Below are positions 32,086-41,974 of a DNA stretch of 64,000 nt, in pieces; within the stretch, counting starts at the first letter, position 1, and every line of letters starts with the position of its first letter. Source of the stretch: Agarophyton chilense (taxonomy: Eukaryota > Rhodophyta > Florideophyceae > Gracilariales > Gracilariaceae); assembly GCA_030374765.1 (NCBI GenBank), contig JARGXX010000075.1, positions 1,302,001 through 1,366,000 of the forward strand, written 5' to 3'. The notes under the pieces were generated by a model. The model saw nothing but the letters and a program-made list of their open reading frames with translations. It had not been told where the DNA came from and searched no databases. A program made the position numbers and the translations under genes.

Positions 32086-32288
32086 TTACTGAAGACAACC
32101 GTGTAGAGAATGTACTTTAAAGCAGGAGGAACATGGTTAGAAAATTAGTTTTTTGCAATTAAAATAGAACACTCCGCTGCAGTATGGAAACCAGCGATTT
32201 TTACTAATTTGTTGGAAAATAGAACTGGCCGAATATGAGGCCAAGCTGACCTCATGTTTGGCCAATCCGTCGGGCGTGTAGACACTAG

Positions 32289-32747
32289 TAAACATTTTTG
32301 TTTTCTGTTGTATGCATACAATGCCATCGTGTGATAGCGAAGTGCTACCAATTAATCAAGAGCTTCGATGGCACGAACTTGTCGTGGGGTGATGTTGACC
32401 TAACTGCCTCAGCCTACGGACTAAGAGCAAACACGTGTACGAGGTGTTTGCTACGGGTCAAAACATGAAAAAAGTCCTGTCAAAATAACTGAAACTCAGC
32501 ACCGAAACTTTCAGTTTGAACTCATATTAGGCCAGTTGTCCTATAGAGTATTTATTAATTTGAATTTCAAAGTATCACGTTTACAGGCGTGAACGTTCAC
32601 CCCTCTTCAGACACGGCCTGATTCGCTGACGATACGGTGCAAGATGTGTCGTTTGGTCCCACACGCATCGCGTCTTCTAGTCGCCACCGCGTCGCCCGCG
32701 GCCACTTCTCCCTTCCATCCCCCTCACGCCCTTTCTTTCTCACCGCC
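32289..32747. other. Intergenic, no gene recognised
   Basis: AT-rich up to about 32590, then GC-rich leader of the HIRA gene. No repeats were seen. Confidence 0.5.
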
Positions 32748-35700
32748 ATGCACCTTTTCTTCCCCGCATGGCTGCGCCACGGCCGTCCAAGCGCCCCCGT
32801 CTCCATCTTCAGCGTCGACATCCAACCGTTTGGATCGCGCCTCGCCTCCGCCGGCCAGGACTGCGCCGTCAAGATCTGGTCGCTCACCTTTCTGGCCCAC
32901 CGCGCAGCGCCCTCCTCAGCAGAGCCTTCCATCGACACTGCCGCCCTGCCCGACAAACCACCACCCGGCGCACTGCTCGCCACCCTTTCCTCCCACTCTT
33001 CCGCCGTCAATTGCGTGCGCTGGAGCCCCGACGGCTCGCTGCTGGCCTCTGCTGCCGACGACACCGTCGTCCTGCTTTACGAGCTTGACACCCTTGCCTC
33101 CGCCGCCTTTGGCCAGCGTGAAAATTGGCGCGTGCGAAAGCCGCTGCGTGCTCACTCGGGCGATGTCACCGACCTTGCTTGGAGCCCGGATGGCGAGCGA
33201 CTCGCGTCTGCAAGCGTCGACAATCTCATCTACATTTGGCACGTCCGATCGCATCGAACTCTCGTCTGTCTGCGCGGTCACACCGGCCTCGTCAAGGGCG
33301 TCGCCTGGGATCCAGTCGGTCGCTACATCGCCTCGCAGAGCGATGACAAAACCGTCAGAGTTTGGCGTACCTCCGACTGGAAGACCGAAAAGGTCATCTC
33401 CACCCCCTTTGACTCCGCCATCTTCCGCGAGAACTCCATGGCCTTTTATTTGAGAATCAGTTGGTCCCCGTGCGGCACCCAACTACTCTGCACCAACGCC
33501 TGCAAGAAAGCTGCCGTTCACACCGCCCCTATGTTCTCTAGAGATTCTGCCTTTGACCGCCACATCGGCTTCATGGGCCATCGAGAGCCTGTCATCAGTA
33601 CTCGTTTCTCTCCACGATTGTACCGAGCCCATCCTGCCCAGATCGCCGCCGCTGCCCAAACGGCAAAAGCTCATAAACAACAACTGCAAACAAAAGCCCC
33701 CCCACCTGCCACCAAAACCACTCCGACTCCAGAACCTTCCACCGAGCGCTCCGCACGCGAAGCCACCACCCAACCGCCAAGTACCAACGCGTCTGCCGGC
33801 AAAACACCCACCTACACATGTCTTGCCTTGGGCTCAAAGGACTGCGGTGCCACAATCTGGAAGGCGTCTGCTGTTACCCCCTTTTTTGAAATAGCTCATC
33901 TCTTCGATAGTGATGTCATCGATCTCACCTGGGGCACGGACGGCTACACCCTTGTCGCCTGTTCAACCGATGGCAGCGCCATGTACTTTCGCTTTGAAGC
34001 CCAGGAGCTTGGCGACGTAGTTTCCGAATCGGAGATGCGCTCCATTCTTACAGAGACATGGCGTGCGTTTGGAGCAGGCGTCGGCTCCAACCCCTCTGCC
34101 AAACCGATTGCTGAGACGCCAACCCAACTTCAAATGGAGCTCACCTCGGCAGAGACGCCGCCAATCGTACGCACTTCCACGAAGGACGTGCCGCAACCCA
34201 ACTCGCTTACTACCCAACCACCGCTTCCGACTGCAAACGACAAACTACCGGCTCCCGTTCACGCCGCCGCGGAAGCTATCAAGAAGAAGCCCACCCCCCC
34301 TGCTGACCCTAACTTTATCGCCGCTCAGACCGAAACTAGAGTGCGAGGCGGAAAACGACGCATTACCCCACGCCCGGTTTCAGCGGTCGGTACAGCTCCT
34401 ACCTCGGCGTCTAAACCACCCGTACCAACCTCCTCTTCATCAAGGTTCTCCGAGACCCCGCTGTCAAATCCCAGTGTTCCTCTTCCATCACCGTCAAAAC
34501 GCCCGCGAACTAACGCGCACGAAGCTTCTCTTCGCGGTGAATCTCGAATGCCAAGCACAACCCGCCAACAGAATGGTGTTCACCCCCTTGCCAACGGCGA
34601 CCTAGCGGCAGCGGCGCAGCTTATACCGCCTGGAGCAAAGCCGGTATCGCATGCGGCGCATCTTTACGCACCGAGCGTCATGGGGCTAAGTATGATGCTG
34701 CTCCCCGACAAGGGCGACGGCCCGGGGCGGTGTCGGATGATTAGCAGAACTGTCCCCCCGGTGATGCTTGAATCGAAGGTGCACCATGGGAACGGCGGCG
34801 GCTATATGGTCCTCTGTTCGAGCGGAGGGAAAGCTCACTGGAGGGATTACTTTCCAAAGTCCTCTCCCGTGACCGCCTTGGCTGGCATTGCTGACAAATT
34901 CGTGGCTGTTGGAACAGCCGACGCCTCACTATATTTTTATTCGGCCTCCTCAGGCCGAAGACTAACTCCACCTATTGCAATTGACTCGGCACCTTATATT
35001 TTGGAAGCTATCGCTGTTCCTCGAGAGCCTACTGACGAAGACACGGCCGGAGTCCAACCAGAGCCTACAGAACATTGGTACGTGGTTCTCATTTCGCGAA
35101 GCACTCTTTGTTCTGTTTTCGACGTGAAGAAGAAGCAGCTAGTATGCGCGAGGAGCGCTGTTTCTCTTATTGCCCGCCCCGTCGAGAAGGAGGGCCAGGG
35201 GAGTATGTCAGGCCGCGCCGCGTTTTATCGGGAGGTTTCGCAGTGTAGAGTGACTATTTCCGGCGAGCCCATTCTCATCCTGTCGGACGGGCACGTTTTC
35301 GTGTACTCGAGGGACTTCTGCTCATGGTTGCGGGTCGCTGATGACAACTCTCCAAACTCGGACTACACTCGAATCATCCCGTCATCTGGGAATGTGGGTA
35401 TCTTGCGGTCTCTGCAGTCGGCGAAAGGGTTCGATAGTCGTCCCCTGCCCTCGTTGTCAGGAATGGGGGACCTTCGACGATCAGCAGTAGAGTCGCTGGC
35501 GCATCTGGAATCGCTCATGGAGTCTGCTGTCGTGCTGGGTTCGGCGAGTGATTATCGGTACTATCTGGCGAACTATGCGTCCAGAGTGGCAGCAGCAGTT
35601 AGTGATGACGTTGAAAACTGTATCATGCGTCTTCGTGAACTCTGCGACATGCTTCTCAACAGTAACCAGCCAGGCACTGACTTTATAGTGCTTGGGATGA

Positions 35701-35834
35701 GTGGCCGCAAGCTCTTGAAGCAATCAGTCCTTCCAGTAGTATCTGCAAATAGACAGATGCAACGATTTGTTGCCGAATATGCGGAATCCCTGGCAGAGAT
35801 TGAGAAGCAAGGCGGCTTAGCAACTACAACTTGA
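32748..35834 (+). CDS. HIRA: Histone chaperone HIRA/Hir1 (1028 aa)
   Basis: The start is ATG 32748 (MHLFFPAWLRH). HIRA deposits H3.3-H4 independently of replication. Residues about 1-390 form a WD40 propeller (repeats such as SVDIQPFGSRLASAGQD, VKIWSL, VNCVRWSPDGSLLASA, VTDLAWSPDGERLASAS, VKGVAWDPVGRYIASQS). A disordered linker with KRRITPRPVS at about residues 533-542 matches the ASF1-binding B domain. The C-terminal Hira domain (about 640-1020) includes the LGSASDYRYYLANYA segment typical of the family. A ~90-residue low-complexity insertion interrupts the propeller near residues 300-360. Single exon; ends 76 bp from the convergent Elg1-type gene. Confidence 0.93.
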   Translation: MHLFFPAWLRHGRPSAPVSIFSVDIQPFGSRLASAGQDCAVKIWSLTFLAHRAAPSSAEPSIDTAALPDKPPPGALLATLSSHSSAVNCVRWSPDGSLLASAADDTVVLLYELDTLASAAFGQRENWRVRKPLRAHSGDVTDLAWSPDGERLASASVDNLIYIWHVRSHRTLVCLRGHTGLVKGVAWDPVGRYIASQSDDKTVRVWRTSDWKTEKVISTPFDSAIFRENSMAFYLRISWSPCGTQLLCTNACKKAAVHTAPMFSRDSAFDRHIGFMGHREPVISTRFSPRLYRAHPAQIAAAAQTAKAHKQQLQTKAPPPATKTTPTPEPSTERSAREATTQPPSTNASAGKTPTYTCLALGSKDCGATIWKASAVTPFFEIAHLFDSDVIDLTWGTDGYTLVACSTDGSAMYFRFEAQELGDVVSESEMRSILTETWRAFGAGVGSNPSAKPIAETPTQLQMELTSAETPPIVRTSTKDVPQPNSLTTQPPLPTANDKLPAPVHAAAEAIKKKPTPPADPNFIAAQTETRVRGGKRRITPRPVSAVGTAPTSASKPPVPTSSSSRFSETPLSNPSVPLPSPSKRPRTNAHEASLRGESRMPSTTRQQNGVHPLANGDLAAAAQLIPPGAKPVSHAAHLYAPSVMGLSMMLLPDKGDGPGRCRMISRTVPPVMLESKVHHGNGGGYMVLCSSGGKAHWRDYFPKSSPVTALAGIADKFVAVGTADASLYFYSASSGRRLTPPIAIDSAPYILEAIAVPREPTDEDTAGVQPEPTEHWYVVLISRSTLCSVFDVKKKQLVCARSAVSLIARPVEKEGQGSMSGRAAFYREVSQCRVTISGEPILILSDGHVFVYSRDFCSWLRVADDNSPNSDYTRIIPSSGNVGILRSLQSAKGFDSRPLPSLSGMGDLRRSAVESLAHLESLMESAVVLGSASDYRYYLANYASRVAAAVSDDVENCIMRLRELCDMLLNSNQPGTDFIVLGMSGRKLLKQSVLPVVSANRQMQRFVAEYAESLAEIEKQGGLATTT

Positions 35835-35910
35835 ACATAAACAGCTAACTATCAAACTCAAATCATATAAACTATGAACAAAGAATCTTCCCGCACGCAT
35901 GACACTTGCG

Positions 35911-38661
35911 CTATTGGAAGGGTTTAATACTAGGTGTATGTCGCTCTTGTCTTCGAATTGACGCTTTTTTCAGAGTTGAGATCGTTTCAGGGTCGAGTTC
36001 CAGAGCAGAGAACCCCTCCTTTCTGGACCGCGATCTGGTTCGCCGCGTGTGTCGCTCTCCTTCTCGCATTCCCCTGTCCGACCGATGTCGTTTTTCGTGT
36101 TCGACGGCCATTGTTCGGAGAATGGGAATGTAATCTGATTGTATCGGACGGCGAGCATACGGTGTATGTCGGGGCGCTTGATGCTTTGTGGAGTGGAATC
36201 CTTGCATTGCATGCCGCGCAACATCACGCAGCTGCTGAACACCATCCGCAAATGACAAGTACTTGCCCGAAAAACGAATGGCCGCGACGTCCAATTCGTC
36301 TGCCTCTACAACAAGGCTCTCTAAATCAGAATGCAGGCAGACATCCTCGTCACAGTCTGCCAAGGTTTGGCTCCTGTGTAGTCTTTCCCTTGTAGCCTGA
36401 CCGCGAAGCATATTCGCAAAGCTAATAGTGTCGAGAGATTCACACCATGCATCGAGCATAGGAACGGCTTGTTGCCCATCAAAATTCTGCAGGCATCCCG
36501 ATTTTGTTGGTTCTTGCAACGCTTTATCTTTGATCTCCGACACATAGTTGTGAGACCCAGCTTGAAATATGGAAGGAGCGACAAAATCTTGGAGCATAGC
36601 CTGGACGACATCCAACCCAATTCGGCCCTGGGCTTCTGCGAGACGCGTTGACATTTTCATATTACCAGACGTACCGTCTTGCCCAAGATCCGGAACAACC
36701 AAACCAATCGAGCCCCAGAACTGCAAAAGGTTTATTGCTTTTCTCGTATCGTTTTGACACAAGAAGGCCAGACAGTGCTTCATGTCAACCAATCCATCCA
36801 AAGCCTCAGAGCCGCTGATTCGCGATAGTACTGCCAACGACTGACGCTCAGTTCTTTGCGAAAAGAAGATGTGCTTGTACCGTAAAGGCGGTGGATTCAA
36901 TGCTTGTTCTATTCTCGCGTTGATAAGCAATCGTTCCATGTCAGCATCAAGCGGCCGTTTCTCTTCAGCGAATATATGGCGCATCTGAGAACTGAAAGCG
37001 GTGGCGGTGCACACAATCGGACGACGACAATCCCCAGCTGCGACAAGCTTCTGAAAAGCAGACCAAAACCCTTTCTCGTCTTCCTGCAGTTGATCGACAT
37101 CCTCAAAGACGATGAGTGTCCTCGCCTGGGACTTGGCGGCTTCTCGTTGCTCCGCGGTCCTGGCCGACGAGAACTTGAAGCGGGCGTGCGTCACCCTGTG
37201 AGTGTTGAGTGCATCGCCGATGATTTCACGAATTCGTTTCCCTGTCCGACAGACTGATGCGTTGATCTCGAGAACGGAAAGGCCAACAAGACGGGCGGCC
37301 GTGGCGATAATTGTGGACTTGCCGCAGCCTGTACGACCGGTTACGACCGCGACGCGTTCCTTTTTGTCCGCCTCGTCTACAAAACAACTGCCAGTTGAAT
37401 CGGCATCAGAATCACAAGTGGACGCGTCCGGCGCCTCGTACCAGATGCGAAGCCAGTCCACAAGTTCCCTGATGGAGGACCCGTTGATGACGTCGATGCG
37501 ACTATCATTCTTATAAAACTCGGCCCAGAGATTAGTGTTTTTAGAAGTATGATGCACGACCGGAAAGTGCAAACGGGCCTGTGGGGTGTTGAGCGACGTT
37601 GAGTAATGAACTGATTCAAGCTGGTGGCGAAAACGGCTTGGGAGGGGTAGCTGCGAAGCACAGGCGGCGTCGTTGGCTTCTCTATCGGGATGTAATGAAA
37701 AGAGCTCGGGCTTGGGACGCCACGGATTGTTTGGCGGCACGGCATTGACATGAATGGTCGCAGAAGGATGGGTCCATGCATCCGAACTGGGCGGCGGTGG
37801 TTTGGGAGTTTTGGCACGCTCCTCCTTTGCCGAACTGACTGCTGCAGCGGTGGCAGCGAAGAAGGGATGAAGTTTCTTCTTCGCGGGAGGTTTGGTAAGC
37901 TGCGGCGGAGACAGAAGCGCGTGCGGGCGTTTGTCGGCGCGGTGCGTGTGGCAGCTACGAGAAAGAGACGGAAGCGACTTGTGACGGTTGAAGACGGGGT
38001 ACTGGGCAGCAGATAGGGAGGAGGAAGGGGCGCTGTTGGGTTGGTTGGATAGTCGGCTCTTGTTTCGGCGCGACAGGCGAGAAATAGGGGGCTGTGCGTC
38101 GTGGTCCGACTGGACGGTGGCAGGAGAGGTGACGGGCGACTGCTTGGTATGGCAGTGTGAGTGTGGGAGACCGACAGTGGGAGCGGTGGGGGCCAGTTGG
38201 GCGCTTCTCAGTCGCATGGACGAGTGCAACGGGGCACGCAGCGCGGCGTGGGTCGGAGCGCGGACGGGGGCAACAGGCGGAATGTCAACAAGGCAAGCGC
38301 TCGAAGTCGGAAGCAGCAGCGAATGCGCAGCGTGACGCGGGGGAACATCGACGCGGCGCAGGAGACGCACCAGCGTGAAGACGGGCGACGCAGGCGGGGA
38401 GCGCGAGGACGACAGCGCGGGCGGCGACGGAATGGAGACGGGTGGCGGGGGCGGGGGCGCTGGCGCTGAGGACGGGGATGGAGACGGGGACGAGGACGAG
38501 GGCGGAGAAGGCAACGTTAGCAAGGAAGACGCAGTGGCGGCGGCAGGCGGCGCGGCGAAGAAGGATCGCACAGTGGCCTGGCGGCGGCGGCGGCGGCGGC
38601 GGTGGCAGCGTTTGGTCGGCTTGACGGCAGCGTCGACTAACGCGTGCTTGGGCGGCGGCAT
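35911..38661 (-). CDS. ELG1: Elg1/ATAD5-like RFC large subunit, PCNA unloader (916 aa)
   Basis: I chose ATG 38661; the frame upstream has no ATG. The Elg1/ATAD5-RFC complex removes PCNA from DNA after replication. Residues 28-35 (QATVRSFF) are a textbook PCNA-interacting PIP box, and a second PIP-like KKKLHPFFA occurs downstream. The N-terminal 400 residues are otherwise disordered and Ser/Pro-rich. The AAA+ domain starts near residue 435 with Walker A GRTGCGKST, Walker B LIVFEDVD and a sensor 1-like IVCTATAF; a helical RFC-box region follows (DTRKAINLLQFW). RFC1 lacks this layout (no BRCT here). Rad17 is an alternative, but the VFEDVD and KxINxLQFW signatures fit Elg1 better. Confidence 0.82.
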   Translation of the reverse strand: MPPPKHALVDAAVKPTKRCHRRRRRRRQATVRSFFAAPPAAATASSLLTLPSPPSSSSPSPSPSSAPAPPPPPPVSIPSPPALSSSRSPPASPVFTLVRLLRRVDVPPRHAAHSLLLPTSSACLVDIPPVAPVRAPTHAALRAPLHSSMRLRSAQLAPTAPTVGLPHSHCHTKQSPVTSPATVQSDHDAQPPISRLSRRNKSRLSNQPNSAPSSSLSAAQYPVFNRHKSLPSLSRSCHTHRADKRPHALLSPPQLTKPPAKKKLHPFFAATAAAVSSAKEERAKTPKPPPPSSDAWTHPSATIHVNAVPPNNPWRPKPELFSLHPDREANDAACASQLPLPSRFRHQLESVHYSTSLNTPQARLHFPVVHHTSKNTNLWAEFYKNDSRIDVINGSSIRELVDWLRIWYEAPDASTCDSDADSTGSCFVDEADKKERVAVVTGRTGCGKSTIIATAARLVGLSVLEINASVCRTGKRIREIIGDALNTHRVTHARFKFSSARTAEQREAAKSQARTLIVFEDVDQLQEDEKGFWSAFQKLVAAGDCRRPIVCTATAFSSQMRHIFAEEKRPLDADMERLLINARIEQALNPPPLRYKHIFFSQRTERQSLAVLSRISGSEALDGLVDMKHCLAFLCQNDTRKAINLLQFWGSIGLVVPDLGQDGTSGNMKMSTRLAEAQGRIGLDVVQAMLQDFVAPSIFQAGSHNYVSEIKDKALQEPTKSGCLQNFDGQQAVPMLDAWCESLDTISFANMLRGQATRERLHRSQTLADCDEDVCLHSDLESLVVEADELDVAAIRFSGKYLSFADGVQQLRDVARHAMQGFHSTKHQAPRHTPYARRPIQSDYIPILRTMAVEHEKRHRSDRGMREGERHTRRTRSRSRKEGFSALELDPETISTLKKASIRRQERHTPSIKPFQ

Positions 38662-38748
38662 GGCGGGCGTCGCGACGCGCCCCGACGCACGGGCGCGCAG
38701 TCGACGTCGCGCCTCCCGCACAGCGCTGCTGGGCGCTGTGTATTGAGC

Positions 38749-38781
38749 GATTTGGGCGCGACTTGGGCGCGACTTGGGCAC
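38749..38781. promoter_or_regulatory. Three tandem ACTTGGGCGCG motifs upstream of the Elg1-type gene
   Basis: The 11-bp unit (gattt/actt)gggcgcg is repeated about three times some 90-120 bp upstream of the ATG at 38661. On the other strand it reads CGCGCCCAAG, near but not equal to E2F/DP sites. Confidence 0.4.
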
Positions 38782-38874
38782 ACGCACTGAGAGCGGCGCG
38801 CTGCGTTTGGGTTTCGGTTCGTTTTGGCGGGAAGCCAAACGAAGAGAAGCTGTAAGGTCGTTGTGTAAGCTGGG

Positions 38875-38912
38875 GTGTAATGTTTTGCGGTGTAATGTTT
38901 TGCGGTGTAATG
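38875..38912. repeat. 15-bp direct repeats in the Elg1/TAF13 divergent promoter
   Basis: gtgtaatgttttgcg is repeated about 2.6 times midway between the two divergent start codons. Confidence 0.7.
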
Positions 38913-39064
38913 TGGGCGGAGGGGCTGGCTGGAACGCAGCGCGTAGTACCGTTGCGTGTGGGTGGGTTTCGGAGAGGGCGGTGGGAAATGGGCGTCGAGT
39001 GGGTGGAAAGAAGCGGAAGAAGGGAAGAAGGGCGGCACGCGAGAGAGGCGCAGCAAAAGTTTGT

Positions 39065-39502
39065 ATGACACCGCCAACGCAAACGCAGGGCGGCGGCGGC
39101 GACGACCACCCAAGTCGTCAGCTGGCGCTGCCGCGCATCTTTTCGTCCGAATTGCGTCAGATGATGAGCGGTTTTGGCGACAGTCAGACGCCGCGCACGG
39201 AGTCGGTGAAACTGATGGAGGAGATAGTGCTGGAGTACATGAGCGCACTCAACGCCAAGAGTTCGGAGGTGGCGCTGTGCAACAGACGTGAGCGCGCTGA
39301 TCTGATGGACCTCATGTACGTGATTCGACGCGACACGCGACGGCTCAACCGCGTGCGCTACCTGCTTGAGATGAAGGCGGAGATCAAGAAGGCCACCGCG
39401 CTCAATGCGGAGGAGGTGTCCAAGGGCGGTGGCGGTGGCGGTGGTGGCGGTGGTGGTGGTGGCGGTGGTGGTGGTGGTGGTAGCGGCGGTGGTGGGGCGT
39501 GA
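39065..39502 (+). CDS. TAF13: TFIID subunit TAF13 (145 aa)
   Basis: ATG 39065 is the only in-frame ATG. TAF13 pairs with TAF11 through a histone fold within TFIID. The hallmark sequence is present: IFSSELRQMMSGFGDSQTPRTESVKLMEEIV, with the histone-fold helices continuing through DLMYVIRRDTRRLNRVRYLLEM (roughly residues 22-105). The normal protein is about 120 residues. Here a C-terminal run of about 28 Gly/Ser, encoded by imperfect ggt/ggc repeats, is added. It is divergent from the Elg1-type gene (403 bp between starts) and convergent with 39732. Confidence 0.93.
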   Translation: MTPPTQTQGGGGDDHPSRQLALPRIFSSELRQMMSGFGDSQTPRTESVKLMEEIVLEYMSALNAKSSEVALCNRRERADLMDLMYVIRRDTRRLNRVRYLLEMKAEIKKATALNAEEVSKGGGGGGGGGGGGGGGGGGGSGGGGA

Positions 39503-39731
39503 AAACGGCGGTTGTTGAGCAGACGGGGACGGGGACGGACGGCTGTATGTTTTGGTTGCGGCTGGCGGCCAAAAAAAGAAGAAAAATAAATAAAAATATG
39601 GTGAAGGTGACGGGCGGTTTTTGTGGGTTGGGATTTTTTTTTTTATTGGAGCGGTACGCGCGCCTCGGACGTGTGACGGACGCGACGGGTTGTGCACATT
39701 GATTGCATACGGTTTGCTCAGAACATGATTC

Positions 39732-40436
39732 TCACAGCACAAGCGGCAGCAGAAACACGCGCGCGTCGCAATGCACAAACATGAGTTGCGGAGGTGTGCG
39801 GCGTGTCTTGAGCTTGTACATGGCGCACCATTCGGCAATGAGTACATCGCGAACACCACCGCCGCTGAGCAGGTTGATGGACATGGTGTGGTGCTCGCGA
39901 AACAAAGTGTGTGCCACATAGTGTAGTAAGGCGCACGCCACGCGATGATGGCCGTATGCAGATGTGAAACTGGTGAGCACCATTTGTTTGTCGGCCGCAC
40001 AGAACGAATGGCCGCGAATGTTAAGAGTGGTCATACTCACGCCTCGCGCAGTACAGTCATTGATGAGCGCCACAATGTTGTGTTGAAACGAGTTGAGGTC
40101 GATGATACTCAGTAACGCCGTGTCATCTCCGCCCAACAGTGGCAACATGCCCAACACAGCCGCGTCCGGTGCGTTAAACGCGCTTAGAAACGTCGCTCGC
40201 GCCGCAAAACGACGCGAAGCATCACGGTCCGAACGTATTAACGCCATCAACTGTGGCGTGCGTGGCGGTGACGCACGCGCGTCGCATACGCGACGCGCTC
40301 GTTTGGGTACGCGATGCAACGGTGAAGTGTGCGTGAGCGATGAGGCACGTGAAAAAGGCGACGCGCCACCGCCACATACCACGGAGATTACCTCACCGTC
40401 GGAACGGGCGCGTTTGACACCGCTGAGCGAATTCAT
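39732..40436 (-). CDS. Uncharacterised protein (234 aa)
   Basis: ATG 40436 (MNSLSGVKRARSDGE). The N-terminal 65 residues are basic with a nuclear-localisation-like VKRAR and PKRARR. Residues about 75-234 appear to be a compact alpha/beta domain (DTALLSIIDLNSFQHNIVAL, then AALLHYVAHTLFREHHTMS). There is no recognisable motif, signal peptide or transmembrane helix. Codon composition resembles its GC-rich neighbours, so I believe it is a real gene. Possibly nuclear; function unknown. Confidence 0.6.
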   Translation of the reverse strand: MNSLSGVKRARSDGEVISVVCGGGASPFSRASSLTHTSPLHRVPKRARRVCDARASPPRTPQLMALIRSDRDASRRFAARATFLSAFNAPDAAVLGMLPLLGGDDTALLSIIDLNSFQHNIVALINDCTARGVSMTTLNIRGHSFCAADKQMVLTSFTSAYGHHRVACALLHYVAHTLFREHHTMSINLLSGGGVRDVLIAEWCAMYKLKTRRTPPQLMFVHCDARVFLLPLVL

Positions 40437-40899
40437 GGCGCCAACTGCGGCGCGCACGCGCAATTGATAGCACACACTCACACACACACAAGCTCGCGAG
40501 GTTTTTTGCGAGCGCGAGTAGCAAGCGCGAGATGGAGGCGTCTAGTAGTAGTTATTAGTGGAAAGCGGCACCACAGCAGCAGCACAGAAACAGTGCGTAA
40601 CGACAGCACAGGCAGAGAGAGAAAAAGAGCACAAAAGCAAGCCACAAGAGAGGCGACGCGAGCGCAGTAGATAGTGGCGGTGGCGCGGAGCGGCGCGCGC
40701 TTAAATGCGCGCGCACACACACATACACGACAGACTGTCCATTGTGCTATGTCACTATGTCATGTATTTGACACTGTGCAAAGCGCGAAACAGGCGTGCC
40801 GCACGTGCGTGCCACGCGCCCCCCACCGCACCACCCCATGCGCGCGTCACGCACGCTGCATGAGTGCCATGACGTGTGTGCTCGTCGCCGCGCCGCTCG

Positions 40900-40975
40900 C
40901 TGGCCACGCCGCTCACTGGCCACGCCGTTCACTGGCCACGCCGTTCACTGGCCACGCCGCTCGCTGGCCACCTGG
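40900..40975. repeat. 16-bp minisatellite in a divergent promoter
   Basis: ctggccacgccg(c/t)tc(a/g) is repeated four times plus a partial copy, between the genes starting at 40436 and 41173. Confidence 0.85.
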
Positions 40976-41172
40976 AGGAGTGACCTGGCCACGTTGCAAC
41001 GTTGCAATGTATGAATCGTGGTCGCGTGGCTACGTGGCAGTGCGCGCTTGCATACGCTACGCTTCTTGCACCCCGCCAAACTTATCCAACCAAAAGTTAC
41101 GCCATCGATCGCATCGCACCGTCCCTCCCCGCCCGCCCGCCTCCCTCCTCCCCCCCCCCCTCCCCCATTCCC

Positions 41173-41973
41173 ATGGCTCAAAACATGTTGCAGGTGCTCG
41201 CCCGCTCCACCGTCACCGTCGCCGCCAGCGCTGCCGCCACCACCACCGCCGCACGCCGCGCCTTCGCCGCCGGCCTCAACGTGCACCGCGACGCGCCCCA
41301 CAACACGCACGACACCCCGTTCGAATTCACCGACCACAACTACCAAAACATCCGCGCCATTCTCAAGCGCTTCCCGCGCAACTACGCCGCGTCCGCCGTC
41401 ATTCCGCTGTTGGACCTGGCCCAACGTCAGAACGGCGGGTGGCTCCCGCTGTCGGCCATGAACAAGGTGGCCGCCGTGTTGGCCATGCCCCCGATCCGCG
41501 TGTACGAGGTGGCCAGTTTCTACACCATGTTTAACCGCGAGAAGATCGGCAAGTACAACGTGCAGGTGTGCACAACCACGCCGTGCATGTTGCGCGGTGG
41601 CTATGACATTTTGGACGCGTGCAAGCAACATTTGAGCATTGACGTCGGAGCCGACACCGCCGACGGCTTGTTCCACCTCATGGAGGTAGAGTGTTTGGGC
41701 GCCTGCGTCAACGCCCCCATGGTGCAGATTAACGATCACTTTTACGAAGACCTCACCCCAACCACCGTCAAGGCCGTCCTGTCCGATTTACGCGCCGGCA
41801 AGCAACCCAAAATCGGTCCACAGATCGATCGCAACGGCTGCGAAGGCCCACAGGGACGAACGTCCCTGAAATCACCCCTACCTGCTCCGTTTTGCCGCGA
41901 CTTGCAAGCAATCAAGGCGGCGCAACAGCAGCAGCAGCAACAACAACAACAACAACCATCTGCTCAAAAATGA
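41173..41973 (+). CDS. NDUFV2: Complex I 24-kDa subunit NDUFV2/NuoE (266 aa)
   Basis: ATG 41173 gives a basic, Ala/Thr/Ser-rich mitochondrial presequence (about residues 1-35). The thioredoxin-like [2Fe-2S] ferredoxin fold follows: an [21 protein letters not shown] helix region, VASFYTMFN, then the cluster ligands C-x4-C (CTTTPC) and C-x3-C (CLGAC) and NAPMVQIN. It carries cluster N1a in the peripheral arm of NADH:ubiquinone oxidoreductase. The C-terminus has an unusual Gln run (about 15 Q) before the stop. The stop is separated by one base from the stop of the convergent cysteine synthase gene. Confidence 0.95.
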   Translation: MAQNMLQVLARSTVTVAASAAATTTAARRAFAAGLNVHRDAPHNTHDTPFEFTDHNYQNIRAILKRFPRNYAASAVIPLLDLAQRQNGGWLPLSAMNKVAAVLAMPPIRVYEVASFYTMFNREKIGKYNVQVCTTTPCMLRGGYDILDACKQHLSIDVGADTADGLFHLMEVECLGACVNAPMVQINDHFYEDLTPTTVKAVLSDLRAGKQPKIGPQIDRNGCEGPQGRTSLKSPLPAPFCRDLQAIKAAQQQQQQQQQQQPSAQK

Positions 41974-41974
41974 C

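Larger units (their letters stand above)
16083..32288 (+). mobile_element. piggyBac-like DNA transposon, copy A, split by nested LTR elements
   Basis: The left end CTAGTGTCTATACGACC (16083) matches the inverted right end ctagtgtctacacgccc (reverse strand, ending at 32288). Copy B at 60100 starts with the same bases. Each end also carries a TGGCCTCATA-type short palindrome inside the terminal repeat. After removing the solo LTR (16853-17485) and the gypsy element (18200-30898), the remainder is about 2.9 kb encoding a DDE_Tnp_1_7 (piggyBac-like) transposase with a C-terminal cysteine-rich finger. The TTAA duplication typical of piggyBac is not seen at the ends. Confidence 0.75.

Noticed and set aside
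38285..40000. 571-codon minus-strand frame
   Set aside because: Overlaps TAF13 in antisense and the Elg1-type gene in another frame; only low-complexity residues.
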